Source: CAZLAK01 sp964557545
GTDB lineage: Bacteria > Bacillota > Desulfotomaculia > Desulfotomaculales > Pelotomaculaceae
Reading direction: 5' to 3'
Assembly: GCA_964557545.1 (NCBI GenBank)
Contig: CAZLAK010000052.1
Coordinates: forward strand, 1-8,919
Length of the DNA: 8,919 nt
Every line of letters starts with the position of its first letter. Position 1 is the stretch's first letter. The notes below the pieces were generated by a model. The model saw only the letters and a list, made by a program, of their open reading frames with translations. It searched no databases and was not told the DNA's origin. Made by a program: the position numbers and the translations under genes. Below, in pieces: positions 6,399 through 8,919 of the stretch.

Positions 6399-7007
6399 GG
6401 CTCCCTCCATAAACAGGCGCACTGCTTTTTGGGCCGTGTCTTTGATGTCCAATTCGGTTTCTTCCCAAACCGCCTTATACCACAGGCTTCCCAAAATACC
6501 CCAGAGAAACTCGGCCGCCAGCTCAACGTCCAGGTCGGGGCCGGTTTCGCCCCTGTCCCGGCCGGCCGCCAGCAGTTTTTTTAACCGCTCTATTTTCTGG
6601 CGGCGCACGTCACAAAACCAGCGGTGCATCTCTTCACTGCTCAAGGCGTGGTCGCTTAAAGCTACCCGGGAAATATCGCGGTACTCGCGCAAAAACGTCA
6701 AGTGCATCTCAAAGAGGGCGCACAGCTGCCCGCTAAGATCTGAAGGGCCGCTCTTTTGCCGGGCGGTCTCCTCCCCGCTAAGGTGAGCTTTTCCCCGTCC
6801 GGTATAAAAGTTCAGCCCTTCTTTCACCACTTCCTCAAATAAATGCCGCTTGCTGGCAAAGTACTCGTAGACAGTGCCCTTGCCCACGCCTGCCTCGGAA
6901 GCGATGTCCTCCACCCTTGCCCGGTGGTAGCCGTGCCGGGAAAAGACTTTGGCCGCCGCTTTGATAATCGAAAGCCTTTTGTTTCTGTTCCCAGGTGAAC
7001 CAGTCAT
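6387..7007 (-). CDS. TetR-family transcriptional regulator
   Basis: A 206-aa one-component regulator. The N-terminal TetR DNA-binding domain is clear: IIKAAAKVFSRHGYHRARVE (14-33), then the helix-turn-helix VEDIASEAGVGKGTVYEYFA (32-51) and SKRHLFEEVV. The C-terminal helical domain (about 65-200) should bind a ligand and dimerise; its ligand is unknown. The Trp-rich stretch FLWGILGSLWYKAVW (167-181) is usual in TetR regulators of efflux genes. The ATG at 7007 is the first possible start, since an in-frame TAA precedes it directly. Its ribosome site is weak (GGGG or GGG in GCGGGGTCGGGCATAA). It follows the RND exporter gene by 41 nt on the same strand, so it probably controls that exporter and its own synthesis. 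The operator is likely upstream of the exporter operon, outside the window. A terminator overlaps its stop codon. Confidence 0.93.
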   Translation of the reverse strand: MTGSPGNRNKRLSIIKAAAKVFSRHGYHRARVEDIASEAGVGKGTVYEYFASKRHLFEEVVKEGLNFYTGRGKAHLSGEETARQKSGPSDLSGQLCALFEMHLTFLREYRDISRVALSDHALSSEEMHRWFCDVRRQKIERLKKLLAAGRDRGETGPDLDVELAAEFLWGILGSLWYKAVWEETELDIKDTAQKAVRLFMEGAGRR

Positions 7008-7048
7008 TTATGCCCGACCCCGCTTTTTGCGCTAATGGCGGCCGCAGC

Positions 7049-8919
7049 TTAACGGGAACTGCCGGCAGAACTCCCGCCGGCAGCCCAGCGGTTAAAGCGC
7101 GCCGTTATCTTTTGGCCCAGGTCGTCAAAATAAACGTACACGACCGGAATGAGCACCAGAGTCAAAAACGTGGAAACAGTAAGGCCGCCTATAACCACTG
7201 TTGCCAGGGGCGCCTGGCTTTCCCCGCCTTCTCCTAAGCCAATGGCCAGCGGCAGCATGGCCAAAATGGTGGTCAGAGCGGTCATTAAGATGGGCCGCAG
7301 GCGCACCGGGCCGGCAGCCAGGATGGCCTGTGTCCTCTCCATGCCGCGGCGGCGCAGGGTGTTGATGTAATCCACCAGAACAATGCCGTTGCTCACCACA
7401 ATGCCGGCGAGCATGATGAGGCCGATAAAGGCCGGCACGCTAAAACGGTAGCCGGTGATGAACAGGCTTAAAACTACACCGATAACCGTGGTAGGCATAG
7501 TAAACATGATCACAAAGGGGTAGAGGAGGGACTCGTACTGAATAGCCATCACCATGTAAACCAGCAGCACGGCCAGGCCGAGGGCCATAGCCAGGCTCTG
7601 GAAGGACTCGACCATTTCCTTGTCCGTACCGGTAAATTCGATGCTGTAGCCGGGCGGCAGCTGGATGTGCGCGGCGCGCTCTTTTATCTCTTTAGTAATG
7701 CTGCTCAGGTCGCGACCGGCAATTTCGCCGGTTACCGTAACTACCCGGTCCTGTTCCCGGCGGTCGATCTGCACCGGGCCGGTAGTTGTCACCAGCGAGG
7801 CCACGTCGGCTAGGCGCACCACTGCGCCGGACGGCGCAGCTATAGCCAGGTTAGACAAATGGTAGAGGTCCTCCCTGGCATCTTCTCTCAACCTGACACG
7901 GATGTCGTACTCATCCTCTGCCGTGCGGTAGCGCGTGGCCACCTGTCCCTGAATAGAAGTTTTCACTGCCGACACAACCTGTGCCGGGGTAAGGCCGTAG
8001 CTCTGGGCCAGCTGGCGGTTAACTTTAACCTGCACCTCGGGGTAGCCGGCACTCAAACTCGTGTCCACCTCTCTGGTACCTTCTACCTGCCTTACTTCCC
8101 CGGCCAGCTGCTCGGCTATATCCCGCAAAACACTCAAATCTGAACCGCGTACGGCAATACTGATGGGCGAAGACGTCCTCATGGCAGTCATAGTGGGGTC
8201 AACAGAAGAAACTTTTACTTTGGCTCCCGGCAGCTCTCCCAAAAGCCAGCGCACCTCATCGGCTACTTCATCGGCTGTCCTTTGCCTTTGCGTCCGGGGA
8301 ACAAGCATCACCTGCAGGCGGGCTATATCCGGCTGGTAGGCAGAAACAAAAGAACTGCGGCCGGCCGAACCCACACTGGAAAAAACCGTCTGCACTTCCG
8401 GTATCCCGGCCAAAACACCCTCGACCTTCTGCACAAAAGCCCCGGTTCTTTCCAAAGAGGTGCCGCGGTCCATCTGGATATCGACGGCAATTTGGCCTGC
8501 GTCCATTTTGGGTAAAAACTCGGCCCCTATGGCGGGCACGAGGGCCATGCTGGCTGCCAGAGAAAGAACAATGCCGGCTACCACTGTCCGGCGGTGAGAA
8601 AGTGCCCAGTTTAAAACCTTCTTGTAAACCTCGTTTAAACTTTCCAGCCACGCACCCCAGCGCTCAAGGATGCGGTGAAGCCTCCCGCCGCCAGTCTTTT
8701 CCTCAGCAGTGAGAAACTGGGACGAAAGCACCGGCACTACGGTGAGGGCGGCGAGGAGCGAGGAAAAAATGGCGAAAGAAACGGTTATGGCCATCTGCCG
8801 GAAGATGATCGAAGAGATCCCCTCTACAAAAACAATGGGGAGAAAAACGGCAATGGTAGTAAAGGTGGCCGCCATAACGGCGTTGCCGACTTCGGCTGCC
8901 CCCTGGCGGGCCGCCTCAA
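7049..8919 (-). CDS. RND/HAE1-family efflux transporter permease, C-terminal part (5' end outside window)
   Basis: The frame is open from the window edge (EAARQGAAEVGNAV precedes the first Met) to a TAA at 7049, about 622 residues. This is roughly the C-terminal 60% of a ~1040-aa proton-driven RND exporter. In order it shows the post-TM4 loop and TM5-TM6 (AATFTTIAVFLPIVFVEGIS), and a TM7 segment (TVVAGIVLSLAASMALVPAI). The second periplasmic porter part begins with EFLPKMDAGQIAVDI. TM8-TM12 include FTGTDKEMVESFQSLAMALG, AGIVVSNGIVLVDYI and LTTILAMLPLAIGLGEGGES. The proton-relay aspartates of TM4 would lie just outside. The TM10 Lys of AcrB is Ser here (VVSNG). The nearest known type is HAE1, such as Bacillus SwrC; the substrate is unknown. 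A membrane-fusion protein gene would be expected upstream. Confidence 0.95.
   Translation of the reverse strand, partial: EAARQGAAEVGNAVMAATFTTIAVFLPIVFVEGISSIIFRQMAITVSFAIFSSLLAALTVVPVLSSQFLTAEEKTGGGRLHRILERWGAWLESLNEVYKKVLNWALSHRRTVVAGIVLSLAASMALVPAIGAEFLPKMDAGQIAVDIQMDRGTSLERTGAFVQKVEGVLAGIPEVQTVFSSVGSAGRSSFVSAYQPDIARLQVMLVPRTQRQRTADEVADEVRWLLGELPGAKVKVSSVDPTMTAMRTSSPISIAVRGSDLSVLRDIAEQLAGEVRQVEGTREVDTSLSAGYPEVQVKVNRQLAQSYGLTPAQVVSAVKTSIQGQVATRYRTAEDEYDIRVRLREDAREDLYHLSNLAIAAPSGAVVRLADVASLVTTTGPVQIDRREQDRVVTVTGEIAGRDLSSITKEIKERAAHIQLPPGYSIEFTGTDKEMVESFQSLAMALGLAVLLVYMVMAIQYESLLYPFVIMFTMPTTVIGVVLSLFITGYRFSVPAFIGLIMLAGIVVSNGIVLVDYINTLRRRGMERTQAILAAGPVRLRPILMTALTTILAMLPLAIGLGEGGESQAPLATVVIGGLTVSTFLTLVLIPVVYVYFDDLGQKITARFNRWAAGGSSAGSSR

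Noticed and set aside
1..8919. CRISPR arrays, insertion sequences, tRNA or rRNA genes, attachment sites, novel defence-type systems
   Set aside because: No repeat-spacer pattern, transposase, RNA gene or unknown gene set is visible. All reading frames with real support belong to known families.

Overview
The window is about 57% GC by eye. It carries nine genes, all on the minus strand, so transcription runs from high to low coordinates. The gene set and order (gltX-cysE-cysS-mrnC-thyX-rlmB-yacP) is the conserved translation and RNA-metabolism cluster of Bacillota. The GC content, the use of flavin-dependent ThyX, and the Mini-III and Rae1/YacP proteins suggest an anaerobic Clostridia-type organism (Peptococcaceae, Moorella or similar). 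The species cannot be fixed from the window.

Region 1 (8919 to about 6376) is the end of an efflux unit. It holds the C-terminal ~620 residues of an RND/HAE1-type inner-membrane exporter, whose 5' end lies outside the window. After 41 nt comes a TetR-family regulator on the same strand. A clear Rho-independent terminator overlaps the regulator's stop codon.

Region 2 (about 6360 to 6240) is a compact promoter and leader. It has TTGCCG - 17 nt - TATAAT with an extended -10 TG, an AT-rich block upstream of the -35, and a leader of roughly 85 nt without a T-box.

Region 3 (6239 to 20) is a seven-gene operon with gaps of 3 to 69 nt, or overlaps. It encodes GluRS (gltX), serine acetyltransferase (cysE), CysRS (cysS), the 23S rRNA-maturing Mini-III RNase (mrnC), flavin-dependent thymidylate synthase (thyX), 23S rRNA Gm2251-type 2'-O-methyltransferase (rlmB), and the ribosome-associated A-site endonuclease Rae1 (yacP). 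The operon joins charging of Glu- and Cys-tRNA, cysteine supply, 23S rRNA processing and modification, and mRNA surveillance on the ribosome. ThyX is the one DNA-precursor enzyme.

I found no undescribed multi-gene system, mobile element, CRISPR array or RNA gene. The most unusual signal is the start of rlmB. Its conserved N-terminus is encoded in frame, but no ATG, GTG or TTG lies between an upstream in-frame stop and a GTG well inside the domain. This implies a non-canonical start (CTG or ATT) or a sequence error. Other points are an ATG/TTG start ambiguity in gltX, a GC-rich palindrome in the gltX promoter spacer, and the replacement of the ispD/ispF genes often found upstream of gltX by an efflux-regulator pair. 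No gene-free stretch exceeds about 150 nt.
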